Assembly: GCA_964602595.1 (NCBI GenBank)
Contig: CAZRRO010000012.1
Coordinates: 139,062 to 203,061 of the forward strand
Reading direction: 5' to 3'
DNA: 64,000 nucleotides
From: CAIWAH01 sp964602595
GTDB taxonomy: Bacteria; Verrucomicrobiota; Verrucomicrobiia; Limisphaerales; UBA9464
The notes under the pieces are model-generated. The model ran no database searches. It was not told the DNA's origin and was given only the letters and a program-made list of their open reading frames with translations. Shown piece after piece: positions 18,944-27,021 of the stretch (the stretch's first letter is position 1; each line of letters opens with the position of its first letter). The translations under genes were made by a program, and so were the position numbers.

Positions 18944-21900
18944 CTAGTTCTTGTCGAGATACTCGATCAGATTCCGCAGTTCCTGCTTCGTCAGCAGGTC
19001 GCCAAATCCGTCGGGCATGCCACTGAGTCCCTTCTCCCGGTTCGCGATATCGGCCTTCTTGATCTTCACCAACCCATCTTCCGGGGAATTCAATTCCAGC
19101 ACTTCAGCGTTCTCGGATTTGATGACCCCGGCGTAGGCCGTTCCGTTTTTCAGGTTCACCAGCACCGTTTCAAATCCCTGCGCGATGGACGCGTTGGGGT
19201 GAACGATCGACTGGAGAACATATTCCAAACCCTTCTTGGCGGCCAAGCCGGTCAGCTCCGGGCCGACTTCACCGCCCTCGCCGCCTACCTTGTGGCAACG
19301 CACGCAACTGACCTCCGCCTTCTCAAAGAACACCTTCTTGCCGTCGTCCGCATTCCCGCCGGCAAGGGTGATTTTCCAGGGGGTGGTGTCGAAATCCGAT
19401 TTCTTGGCGGTGGTGGCGGTCCATTTCTCCACCAGCGCCTTGAGGGCCGGCCGGGCGGACGCCGAATCCAGCACGTCCAAGTGCAGCTCGGCAGGAAGTT
19501 TCGCGGCTAGCAGGTCGTCCATCCATTTGCGGGCCAGCTCATCGGCGGCGGTTCCGGGAACTTTGGCCAAGGCCGCCAAGGCGCCCTGCTTCTCGGATAC
19601 CGAACCCGAAGCCAGCACGCTTGCCAGCTTGGCGGTCGGGTCGGCGGTGACGCCGGCTGCCGCGGCCGCGACCGGCGGTGCGTCCACGGACAGTTTCAAT
19701 GCCGCCTTGCGGACGAATTCCTCCTCGTCGTTCTGCGCCGCGGCCAAGGCAGGGGCATATTCCGGGGTCTGGAGTTTCGAGAGCGCCGTCAACGCGGTCG
19801 TGCGGCTGCGGGCCGTGGCCTGTTTGTCGGCAACCAGCTTGGACAACGCGGCGGATGCCTCCTTGACCTGCAATTCACCCGCCGCCGTCGCGGCGGCTTG
19901 CCGAATCCGGTCCGGCGCCGTCGCGAGCAATCCGCTGACCACGGGCTTCACGGCCTCGCCCGGCACTTTCGCATCGCGGGCAAATGCCGTCGGGCGCCAC
20001 AAGCCGCTGATGCGGTCACGCCCGCCGTTCTTCGGCCAGGCGGCGAGGGCTTCAAGGGCTTCGGCGCGCTGTCCTTCGCTGCCGGCGTCGCGGGTGGCGA
20101 AGTCGGCGAGGGCCTTCGCGGTTTCTTTGGTCCCGAAGCGGTAGTTCGCGTTCACCACCCGGCGAACGAGCGCGTCGTCCTTGTTGGCGAACGGCTTGGC
20201 GATCAAGGCCGCGAGATTGTCCATCGCGCCCGGGATCGGTTCGTCGTTGATGGCCCGGGCGGCCTCGGTGACCAACTTGGGGTTGGCATCCGTCAAAAAG
20301 CTGACGATTTCATTCCTCTGAAGCCGGCGCATGGCCAGCAGGACGCCCATGCGGACGGAGTCGTTGGCATCCTTAGCGGCGGACTGAAGGGCATCGAAGT
20401 CGTTGCTGGCAACTAAGGCGGTCACCGCCGCGTGCCGCAGGTGTGGGTCCTGGTCGGCATTGGCCTTGAGCACGGCGAAGATTGCCGGCAGCGCCTCACG
20501 CCGCCCCAGCTTGCCCAGCGCAATCGTTCCCAACGCGCGGACGTGGGCATCGTGGTCAGTTGTGAGCTTCACCAGGGCGTCGTAGCCCGGCTGATACTTC
20601 GCGTCGCCCAGCAAGCGGGCGACGTTCGCCCGGATATGGGCTTCCTGGTCGCCGGCCAGGGCAACCAGCGTTTCCAAGGCTTCCGATTTGGCTCCTTCCT
20701 TCGTGGCCCGGGAGGCCTGCGCGATCTGCCCCAGGCCCCACAGCGAGTGGAGCCGCGCATGCAAGTTGCCGCCGGATTTGGCGAGTTTGGCGAAGGCGCC
20801 GGTCTGCTTTTCACCACGGCCGGCGAGTTCAAACTGGGCAGCCTGCCGAACCCGGTAGTTCGCATGCGCGAGCAGCTTCAGGAGTTCGCCGTCCTTCTTC
20901 GCGGCGAAGTCCGAGGCCAGCAGCTTCTGTGTCTCCTGCACGATCGGGGCACCGATCGTCTTCGGGTCATACATCCGATAGATGCGGCCTTTGCCGACTG
21001 GTTCCCAGCCGTCCACCCAGTCGAGCACCCAATAGGCTCCGTCCGGTCCCCAGGTGCCGTCGGTGGCCTCCACCGCCCAGATCATCTTTTTGTCCTCGAC
21101 GATCTCGAAGCTCGCGCCCTTGGGCTGATGCTTGAACTGCATGATGCCCGAACCGCTGCCGCTGCCCCGGAAATCGCACAGCGTGAACGTGCCCTGCCAT
21201 TCCGCCCCCAGGCCGGTGCCTGGATAGTAGGCGTTGCCGCTCGGGCCGGCGGTGATGTTCTTGATCGGCGGCGTGATGTAGGCCGGGTGCGATTCGTTCT
21301 GCGGCGCCCACATCTTTTCCATATTCCACGGGCCGCGGGGCATCGGGGCGTCGGACCGTTCGATGAATTGCCAGCCAATGCGCCAACCGCTGTCGCCGCC
21401 TTCGATCAGGTAAGTCCAACGGGCCTGGTCGCCGCCGTCGGAGTTGTTGTCGCCGGTGAACAGGTTGCCCCATTCGTCGAAGACCAGTTCCTGCGGGTTC
21501 CGCAGACCCTTGTAGACCATCTCGATGTTCGAACCGTCCGCATTGCAGCGGAATACGGCGCCGCAGTCGGGCGTGCCAACCTCGCCGTTCGGCGTCTTGA
21601 GGACCGATGCCCGGTCGCCAATGCTGAAGTAGAGTTTGCCGTCCGGTCCCCACGTCAGGCCGTGAAGGTCGTGGCCCAGGAAACCCACGCGCACGCCGTG
21701 GCCGTAGCTGATGCTGCGGCGCGAATCGGCCACACCGTCGAGGTTCTCGTCGCGCAGATGCCAGACATTCGGGATGTTGGCAAAGAAGACGTCCTTGCCC
21801 CGGGCCAGCACGCCGGAGGCGACGCCGTCGAGGGGCGTGGCGAAGTTCTCGGCGAACACCTTCGACACCGTGGCCTTGCCAGCGCCGGTTTCGTCGCGCA

Positions 21901-22339
21901 GGTAGCGGACGCGCTCGGTGTTCCGGTAGTAATCCTTCATGCCCTCCTCGCCGAGGTGCCGTTTCATCATCATCAGCCGGTCATCGACCGACTTGCAGGC
22001 GAGGTCCTCATCCAGCCAGGGCATTATGCCACGGATGTCCGGCACGCCGCGCCAGGCGCGGAAGGACTCGGCGACGAACACCCGGCCGTCGTTGGCGATG
22101 TCGAAGGCGACGCCATGCGCGACATCCGGCTCGGTGGCCCAAAGCTCTACCTTCCAGCCCGGCGGCACCTGGAACCGCTTGATGTTCTTTTCGCCCTCGT
22201 CGGAACGCGGCGCGAGCTTGGGCGCCTCAAAGCTGCCCTGCGGCCCGAGTTTGTGCTGGGCAAAGGCATGGGTGGCGGCGGAAACGGCCAAGGCGCCAAG
22301 CACGGCACGGCGCAACAGGGTGCGAACGGATTCAGGCAT
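18944..22339 (-). CDS. PVC-type cytochrome c protein (propeller + HEAT + CxxCH)
   Basis: 1131 aa from ATG at 22339 (MPESVRTLLRRAVLGALAVSAATHAFAQ, a signal peptide). Order: beta-propeller resembling the soluble-dehydrogenase family (about 45-480, with GHDLHGLTWGPDGKLYFSIGDR and GDNNSDGGDQARWTYL), a long HEAT-repeat region (about 490-960), and a cytochrome c-like C-terminus with CVRCHKVGGEGGEVGPELTG binding haem. The architecture is typical of Planctomycetes/Verrucomicrobia genomes, where such proteins occur in many copies. It should be periplasmic. Substrate unknown. A paralogue lies at 27022-31149. Confidence 0.9.
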   Translation of the reverse strand: MPESVRTLLRRAVLGALAVSAATHAFAQHKLGPQGSFEAPKLAPRSDEGEKNIKRFQVPPGWKVELWATEPDVAHGVAFDIANDGRVFVAESFRAWRGVPDIRGIMPWLDEDLACKSVDDRLMMMKRHLGEEGMKDYYRNTERVRYLRDETGAGKATVSKVFAENFATPLDGVASGVLARGKDVFFANIPNVWHLRDENLDGVADSRRSISYGHGVRVGFLGHDLHGLTWGPDGKLYFSIGDRASVLKTPNGEVGTPDCGAVFRCNADGSNIEMVYKGLRNPQELVFDEWGNLFTGDNNSDGGDQARWTYLIEGGDSGWRIGWQFIERSDAPMPRGPWNMEKMWAPQNESHPAYITPPIKNITAGPSGNAYYPGTGLGAEWQGTFTLCDFRGSGSGSGIMQFKHQPKGASFEIVEDKKMIWAVEATDGTWGPDGAYWVLDWVDGWEPVGKGRIYRMYDPKTIGAPIVQETQKLLASDFAAKKDGELLKLLAHANYRVRQAAQFELAGRGEKQTGAFAKLAKSGGNLHARLHSLWGLGQIAQASRATKEGAKSEALETLVALAGDQEAHIRANVARLLGDAKYQPGYDALVKLTTDHDAHVRALGTIALGKLGRREALPAIFAVLKANADQDPHLRHAAVTALVASNDFDALQSAAKDANDSVRMGVLLAMRRLQRNEIVSFLTDANPKLVTEAARAINDEPIPGAMDNLAALIAKPFANKDDALVRRVVNANYRFGTKETAKALADFATRDAGSEGQRAEALEALAAWPKNGGRDRISGLWRPTAFARDAKVPGEAVKPVVSGLLATAPDRIRQAAATAAGELQVKEASAALSKLVADKQATARSRTTALTALSKLQTPEYAPALAAAQNDEEEFVRKAALKLSVDAPPVAAAAAGVTADPTAKLASVLASGSVSEKQGALAALAKVPGTAADELARKWMDDLLAAKLPAELHLDVLDSASARPALKALVEKWTATTAKKSDFDTTPWKITLAGGNADDGKKVFFEKAEVSCVRCHKVGGEGGEVGPELTGLAAKKGLEYVLQSIVHPNASIAQGFETVLVNLKNGTAYAGVIKSENAEVLELNSPEDGLVKIKKADIANREKGLSGMPDGFGDLLTKQELRNLIEYLDKN

Positions 22340-22465
22340 AAAAGACGCGGGACGATATGGTCGGCCCGTTTCCATGCAAGGCGCGGGTTTGTGTGGCTGG
22401 CTTCGTCCAGCCCGTGCCCCCGGCGACGGCTGATCGCCGTTCCGTCGCGCTGGTTCACCCGGCCG

Positions 22466-23128
22466 CTACGGCTCTACCCGGCGGCTGGGGCGATCAGTCG
22501 CCCCGGTAGCGGCAGCGGGCGGCAGGCCGGGGCGGGTCGCCTCCGTCCGGCGATTGTCGCGGGCGGAGTCTTGGCTCGGCGAGGACCGCGCTCCGGCCGG
22601 CTCCGTGAGCACGGACCGCGTCCCCAACTCGACCGGCAGCATGCCTGGGGGCCGGAATAAGGCCGCCAAATGGTAGCGGCCAAACTCCGGGAACGCTGCG
22701 TCGGACCGCTGCACCGTGCCCGGTCCATGCACGATCCACCAGGTGGACTCGGGACCGAAATACCACAGCGGATCATACAGCTCCCAGGTGAGCACAGTGC
22801 CGGGCAGACGGTAGCCGACGGTGAAATCCAGGATCGTCTCGTTCGTGGATTTGAGGCGCCAAAGCTGCTCGATGCGGCGTTCGTCCAGTTCGCTGCGCAG
22901 GCGCAAGGCGCCCAGACGGTGTTTTGCCGTCGCGCCCACCGGTGTTTCGCCGGCGGCACTATCTCCGGCGTCGGGCGACTGGACGGGCAGTTCGAGGAAG
23001 CTCCGGGCGAACAGCGGATCGCGGGGCAGCTCGGCGCGGTGGCCAGTCTGGGCCGCAGCGGTGGCGGCGACGCCCAGCAGAGCGATCAAGCCGAACCAAC
23101 GGCGGAGTGGTAGCCGGTGGGAGTCCAT
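22466..23128 (-). CDS. Hypothetical exported protein
   Basis: 220 aa starting MDSHRLPLRRWFGLIALLGVAATAAAQ, a clear signal peptide. The central part (about 75-165) is rich in aromatic residues (LTWELYDPLWYFGPESTWWIV) and looks like a compact beta domain. The last ~45 residues are Arg/Pro/Ser/Ala-rich and probably disordered. No family recognised. Coding is supported by the signal peptide, the good start and codon use like its neighbours. Confidence 0.6.
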   Translation of the reverse strand: MDSHRLPLRRWFGLIALLGVAATAAAQTGHRAELPRDPLFARSFLELPVQSPDAGDSAAGETPVGATAKHRLGALRLRSELDERRIEQLWRLKSTNETILDFTVGYRLPGTVLTWELYDPLWYFGPESTWWIVHGPGTVQRSDAAFPEFGRYHLAALFRPPGMLPVELGTRSVLTEPAGARSSPSQDSARDNRRTEATRPGLPPAAATGATDRPSRRVEP

Positions 23129-23434
23129 GACGGTAGCTACGCGGGTGGGTGCGGCCTGGCAATCCAGGAATGGTCGGTGCGGAACTCCGCTTACGCGTCA
23201 TTCCGGCGTTGGCGGGCCGAGCGGGAGGCCTCAAAGGCGACTACGGGCATGGCGCGAACCTCGGGGCACCTGCTAACGCAAGAGGGGCCGTTCAATCCGA
23301 GAATGTTCGGACACGCGGAGGCCTGACTGCAACGTAATCAGCTCGCCTGCCTCCAGCACTCCACCGCCGCCCCCGGTTTCACCCTCGCTTAATTCCAATG
23401 ACTCCAAGGCGCAGCGTATGGGCGGGCAGCAGGG
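23129..23434. other. Intergenic stretch without recognised genes
   Basis: 306 bp between two minus-strand hypothetical genes. Short open frames exist on both strands but none shows a family, signal peptide or good start. No hairpin with a T-tract was seen. It probably contains the promoter of the 22466-23128 gene. Confidence 0.5.
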
Positions 23435-23821
23435 TCACGACAGTGCAAAGAGCAAAGACAGGGCTCCGCCACCAAACCACCCCAACAAACCAAGCATCCA
23501 CAAAGCGATCTGCGTCGCCTTGGCACCGCGCTTCTCCGGTAATCGGATAAGTTGGAAAATGACCGCCAGCGAAAGAAAGCCGCCGCAATACGGGAACAAT
23601 CTCCAAGCAAATCTCAAACAACTCGCCTCAGATGGTCGGGCTATCGCGCCGGTGAATGGGCCGGAAACGGTCAGTAATGTGGCTGCAAAATTGTGGTTGT
23701 CGCGCCAATCAGATGGCGACTGGTGAATCAGGGCCCAGAGGGTCAGAGTGCTGAACACGGCAGCGAACGCCAAAAGAATGAAAAAGTGAACCTTCCGGAA
23801 TTGGTTGGCGAAAATGCTCAT
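23435..23821 (-). CDS. Small membrane protein of unknown function
   Basis: 128 aa from ATG at 23821 (MSIFANQFRKVHFFILLAFAAVF). Three hydrophobic helices are visible: FFILLAFAAVFSTLTLWALI, GFLSLAVIFQLI and ALWMLGLLGWFGGGALSLLFAL, with a polar loop of about 45 residues between the first two. Base composition is lower in GC than its neighbours. No family recognised; coding is likely because of the regular topology. Confidence 0.6.
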   Translation of the reverse strand: MSIFANQFRKVHFFILLAFAAVFSTLTLWALIHQSPSDWRDNHNFAATLLTVSGPFTGAIARPSEASCLRFAWRLFPYCGGFLSLAVIFQLIRLPEKRGAKATQIALWMLGLLGWFGGGALSLLFALS

Positions 23822-24181
23822 ACCCCACGGGCACAACTGTGGCCTAAACACGCAAGCTCAGCGACTCGGCTCCCAGAACGCGAGGACTGCAACCAAGACG
23901 CCCCCACCGGCCGAGATGCCATGAAGGATTGTGTGGCCCGGCGGAGACTCGCATTCGGGCCGAGAGACGAATACCGATGCAACGCTGCGTCACACCCGGA
24001 CTGCAACCGCAACCGCGGCCGCTGGCAAGCGCGGTGAACGGCTCCGGAACCCTGTGGCGTGCGACTTGGGCCGAGCAGCGGCGGATTTGCCCCACGGCTT
24101 TCGAGGCCGCACGGCGGGCCTCGGATGCGAAATGACGCTTGTCGGGTGACTCCAAGGCGGTTCCCTTCGCGGCGGAAACCG
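23822..24181. other. Intergenic stretch between divergent genes
   Basis: 360 bp separating a minus-strand membrane-protein gene from a plus-strand operon. It must hold both promoters but no convincing -35/-10 pair was identified. Short overlapping open frames here have unstable start sites and no recognisable domain. Confidence 0.45.
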
Positions 24182-24625
24182 ATGCCGACCTCCCCTTGGC
24201 TTGTCGCCCTGAAGCTGTTCCTGCCGTCCTGGAACTTCTTCAACGACTTCACGGCGGTCCCGACGATGGAATTCGCGGTCGTCGGCTCCGGGGACACCGT
24301 CGGTGACTGGCGGCCGATGTTCGGGGCCAGTGCCACCCCGCGGTGGTGGCGAATGGGGTTCAACCCGCAGGGCAACCTCGAGCTGCTGGAGCAGACCCTG
24401 GTGGAGCGGGCCGCCGAGGAATTCCGCGGGCAGCCGCCTGCCACCACGGATACGCGCGACGGCACTTATCCGAGCCTGGTCCGACTGGCGCGCGGGCGGA
24501 TTGCCCGGCTGGGCGTGCCGGTCGACGCCGGGTTCCGATTCCGGCTCGTGCTGCGGGAACCGGGGCGGAAAGAGGAAATCATTTTCACCTCACCCGTGCT
24601 CGCGGTCGGAGGTCCCGGCCGATGA
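24182..24625 (+). CDS. Small partner protein of an HTTM-like membrane protein (SdpA-like arrangement)
   Basis: 147 aa from ATG at 24182. The start contains ALKLFLPSWNFFNDFTAVPTMEF, a hydrophobic PSWxFF-type segment, followed by a globular part with GFNPQGNLELLEQTLVERAAEEF. Its TGA overlaps the ATG of the next gene (ATGA), so the pair is translationally coupled. The order small protein then HTTM multi-span protein resembles SdpA-SdpB of peptide-maturation systems, where SdpA has a hydrophobic start followed by a QGWxFFT-like motif. Homology to SdpA is a hypothesis; no toxin-precursor gene is visible. Confidence 0.65.
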   Translation: MPTSPWLVALKLFLPSWNFFNDFTAVPTMEFAVVGSGDTVGDWRPMFGASATPRWWRMGFNPQGNLELLEQTLVERAAEEFRGQPPATTDTRDGTYPSLVRLARGRIARLGVPVDAGFRFRLVLREPGRKEEIIFTSPVLAVGGPGR

Positions 24626-25362
24626 GCCCGGAAGAACTTCAGCTCGCGGTGACGGTCTCGCAGCGCCTGCTGGGCGCGGGGATGGCGATCCAGTCCGTGG
24701 AGTTGCTCGCCACCCGTGGCCTCTACGGGGCCGACGGTGCGCTGGCCGGGCGCGACGTGACGCCGGGACTGGTGCTGCGCCTCGCCGGGGCCGCGTGGTT
24801 GCTGCTCGCGCCGATCACGTTGGGTTCGCCCTTCGCGTGGCTGAGCCACGGACTGATGCTGGCGAGTTCGATCTGGCTGACCGTCCGGTCGCGCGGGCCG
24901 GTGTGCGGCGGCAGCGACAGCATGTTCTTCCAGGTCCAACTGGGCCTGTTGGTGGCCCAGCTCGGTTTCCTCGGGCCTGCCGCTCCGCGAATCGGCCTCG
25001 GTTGGATCGCGGCGCAAAGCGTCTTGTCCTACTTCCTCGCCGCCGTGTCCAAGGCGCGCAACCGGTCGTGGTGGAACGGGCGGGCGTTACAAAATCTCTT
25101 TGCCTCGACCGGGCCCTACGCGCTGATCCCCGCCGTCCGCCCATGGGCCGGGAACGTCTCCCGGTGCCGCTGGCTGGGTTGGACCGTGGTGCTGCTCCAG
25201 TTGGCCGCGCCGGCGGTGCTGGTGCTGCCGCCGGAGGGCAGGTGGGTGCTGATCGCGCTATTGGGCGGCTTCCACCTGACCAATGCGTTTGTGATCGGGC
25301 TCAACCGGTTCGTCTGGGCGTGGTTCGCCACCTATCCCGCGTTGCTGGTCGTGGGTCGGTAG
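24622..25362 (+). CDS. HTTM / SdpB-like multi-span membrane protein
   Basis: 246 aa, starting MSPEELQLAVTVSQRLLGAGMAIQSVELL. About six hydrophobic segments, including LRLAGAAWLLLAPITL, LSHGLMLASSIWLTV and WLGWTVVLLQLAAPAVLVL. SKARNRSWWNGRALQNL is the kind of charged, Trp-containing loop found in the HTTM group, which includes vitamin-K-dependent carboxylase-like proteins and SdpB. It overlaps the upstream gene by ATGA. Possible roles are maturation of a secreted peptide or an oxidoreductase-linked membrane function. The family call is by topology and local motifs only. Confidence 0.65.
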   Translation: MSPEELQLAVTVSQRLLGAGMAIQSVELLATRGLYGADGALAGRDVTPGLVLRLAGAAWLLLAPITLGSPFAWLSHGLMLASSIWLTVRSRGPVCGGSDSMFFQVQLGLLVAQLGFLGPAAPRIGLGWIAAQSVLSYFLAAVSKARNRSWWNGRALQNLFASTGPYALIPAVRPWAGNVSRCRWLGWTVVLLQLAAPAVLVLPPEGRWVLIALLGGFHLTNAFVIGLNRFVWAWFATYPALLVVGR

Positions 25363-25445
25363 GTGAGCCGACCGGGAATGCCGGGCTTGCCGTGGGGCGA
25401 GGTGCTTCCCAGACTGCTGCCGCCGTCCAAAAACACCGCGCTCCC

Positions 25446-26267
25446 ATGCTTCGTCCCCGCAAGAAATACACCGTTCACGACCTCCGGCAGCTCAAGGGCA
25501 AACGCGTCCTCACGCACATCCACGTCAAGTCGCCCGAGGAAGCGGCGGCGGCGGAGCAGGCCGGCGTGGATTTGATGAGCTGCAGCTTCGACTGCCCTGA
25601 GGCGCAGGTGCGGCTGCCGCTCCTGGTGGCCGCCGCGCCGACGAGCTTCCTGTCCGGCGCCACCCCGCACGGCTTGGCCTCGCCCGAGGAAGCGATCCGC
25701 GTCGGCTTCCGGGCGCTCGAACTGGGCGCCAGCTCGGTTTACTGCTCGGCCAGCCCTTTCATCATCGAGGCGATGGCGCGGGAGGGCATTCCCGTCGTCG
25801 GCCATCTCGGTTTGGTGCCGCGACACGTCACGTGGACCGGCTACCGCGCCATTGGCAAGACGGTGGCGGAGGCGAAGGAACTGCATCGCCGCATGAAGGA
25901 ACTGGAGAACGCCGGCGCCTACGCGGCGGAGCTGGAGGTCGTGCCGCACAACCTCGCGCGGTTCCTCGCGTCGCAGACCCGGATGCTGCTCATGTCGCTC
26001 GGTTCCGGCAGTGGGTGCGACACCCAGTTCCTGTTTTCCGACGACATCCTGGGCGACTACGAGGAACGCCCGCCGCGCCACGCCAAGGCCTACCGGAATT
26101 TCGCCGCCGAACACCGCCGCCTCCAGGCCGAGCGCCTCGCCGCCTTCCGCGAATACATCGCCGACGTGAACGAAGGCCGCTTCCCGGCGCGCAGCCACCT
26201 GGTGGAGATGGAGGTTGCGCAGCTCGATGAAGTGGTCCGTGAACTCGGCGGCGCGAAGCAAGGTTAA
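25446..26267 (+). CDS. PanB-like (ketopantoate hydroxymethyltransferase fold) protein with altered active site
   Basis: 273 aa from ATG at 25446. The TIM-barrel landmarks of PanB are present: VVGHLGLVPRHV (E. coli CGHLGLTPQ), a GSGSGCDTQFLFSDDILG segment (GIGAGNVTDGQILVMHD), and a C-terminal REYIADVNEGRFP (RQYMAEVESGVYP). However, the metal-binding Asp of VGDS aligns with MSCS, and the second Asp of LADLPF aligns with SGATPH. The Lys of VKIEGG is also absent. A true pantothenate-pathway role is therefore doubtful; it may act on another 2-oxoacid-type substrate. It lies 83 bp after the HTTM gene. Confidence 0.75.
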   Translation: MLRPRKKYTVHDLRQLKGKRVLTHIHVKSPEEAAAAEQAGVDLMSCSFDCPEAQVRLPLLVAAAPTSFLSGATPHGLASPEEAIRVGFRALELGASSVYCSASPFIIEAMAREGIPVVGHLGLVPRHVTWTGYRAIGKTVAEAKELHRRMKELENAGAYAAELEVVPHNLARFLASQTRMLLMSLGSGSGCDTQFLFSDDILGDYEERPPRHAKAYRNFAAEHRRLQAERLAAFREYIADVNEGRFPARSHLVEMEVAQLDEVVRELGGAKQG

Positions 26268-26290
26268 GCGGGGCGCTGCCCCGTCACCCG

Positions 26291-26575
26291 ATGCCCCACG
26301 TCCTCATCCTCCACGAAGTCGCCGATTATGAGGCCTGGAAACGGGTCTTCGACCGGGCGGCTGGGCTTCGTCACGCGGCGGGCGAGCGCTCGTATCAGGT
26401 GCTCCGGCAGGAGCATGCCCCGAACCGCATCGTGCATTTCTCCCGGTGGACATCGTTGGCCGATGCCCGGCGCTTCTTCGAGTCGCCGGAGCTGGTCCGG
26501 ATTCGCGCCGAGGCCGGAGTGAAGGCCCCCGAGTTCGTCTACTTGGAGGACCTGGAAGCCGGCGAGCTGGGTTGA
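26291..26575 (+). CDS. Dimeric alpha/beta-barrel (ABM-like) small protein
   Basis: 94 aa. The pattern VLILHEVADYEAWKRVFDRA, then HFSRWTSLADARRFFESPEL and a Glu-rich end, fits the ferredoxin-like fold of antibiotic-biosynthesis-monooxygenase-type small proteins. Substrate unknown. It starts 23 bp after the PanB-like gene and may be cotranscribed with it. Confidence 0.7.
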   Translation: MPHVLILHEVADYEAWKRVFDRAAGLRHAAGERSYQVLRQEHAPNRIVHFSRWTSLADARRFFESPELVRIRAEAGVKAPEFVYLEDLEAGELG

Positions 26576-26715
26576 AACGGGCCCGGGCCCGCAGCCAGCA
26601 CGACTCGGTGGGGTTTTGGTAGGGCATCCGAGCGGGCGCTGGCGACCCGCGGCGTCATTGAATTCCGGACCGGCAATCCACTCGACGAACGCGACGGTGT
26701 TCCTAGCCTGCGGCC

Positions 26716-27006
26716 GTGATTGCCTACCAAGACTTCGTTCCGCGAGTGAAGGACCGCGGCGGATTTCTCCGGCCCGCGCAGTTCGACACCCTGCGGGCAT
26801 CCGTTTTCGAGGCGAATCGGTGGATCAAGGAACGGAACATCCGCGTGTTCAACGTGGAGACCGTGGTTCTGCCCAACATCCATCAGGCCCACGAGGAAGG
26901 CAGCGAGGATGTTTCGCTCCGCACCAGCGGCGAGATGAGCGCCAACTGGCACCAGTTCATCCGCGTCTGGTATGAACTGGACGACGGCCCGCCGCCCATG
27001 CCGTGA
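26716..27006 (+). CDS. Conserved-looking hypothetical protein
   Basis: 96 aa from GTG at 26716. The sequence is well mixed and compact (DTLRASVFEANRWIKERNIRVFNVETVVLP, then SANWHQFIRVWYELD), without signal peptide or membrane helix. It looks like a folded cytosolic domain but I cannot name the family. It ends 15 bp from the convergent stop of the large cytochrome gene. Confidence 0.6.
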   Translation: MIAYQDFVPRVKDRGGFLRPAQFDTLRASVFEANRWIKERNIRVFNVETVVLPNIHQAHEEGSEDVSLRTSGEMSANWHQFIRVWYELDDGPPPMP

Positions 27007-27021
27007 GTCGGGCCGCGGACG

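Noticed and set aside
23931..24149. 72-codon plus-strand frame upstream of the SdpA-like gene
   Set aside because: Arg/Ala/Pro-rich, no good start, overlaps other equally open frames; nothing supports coding.
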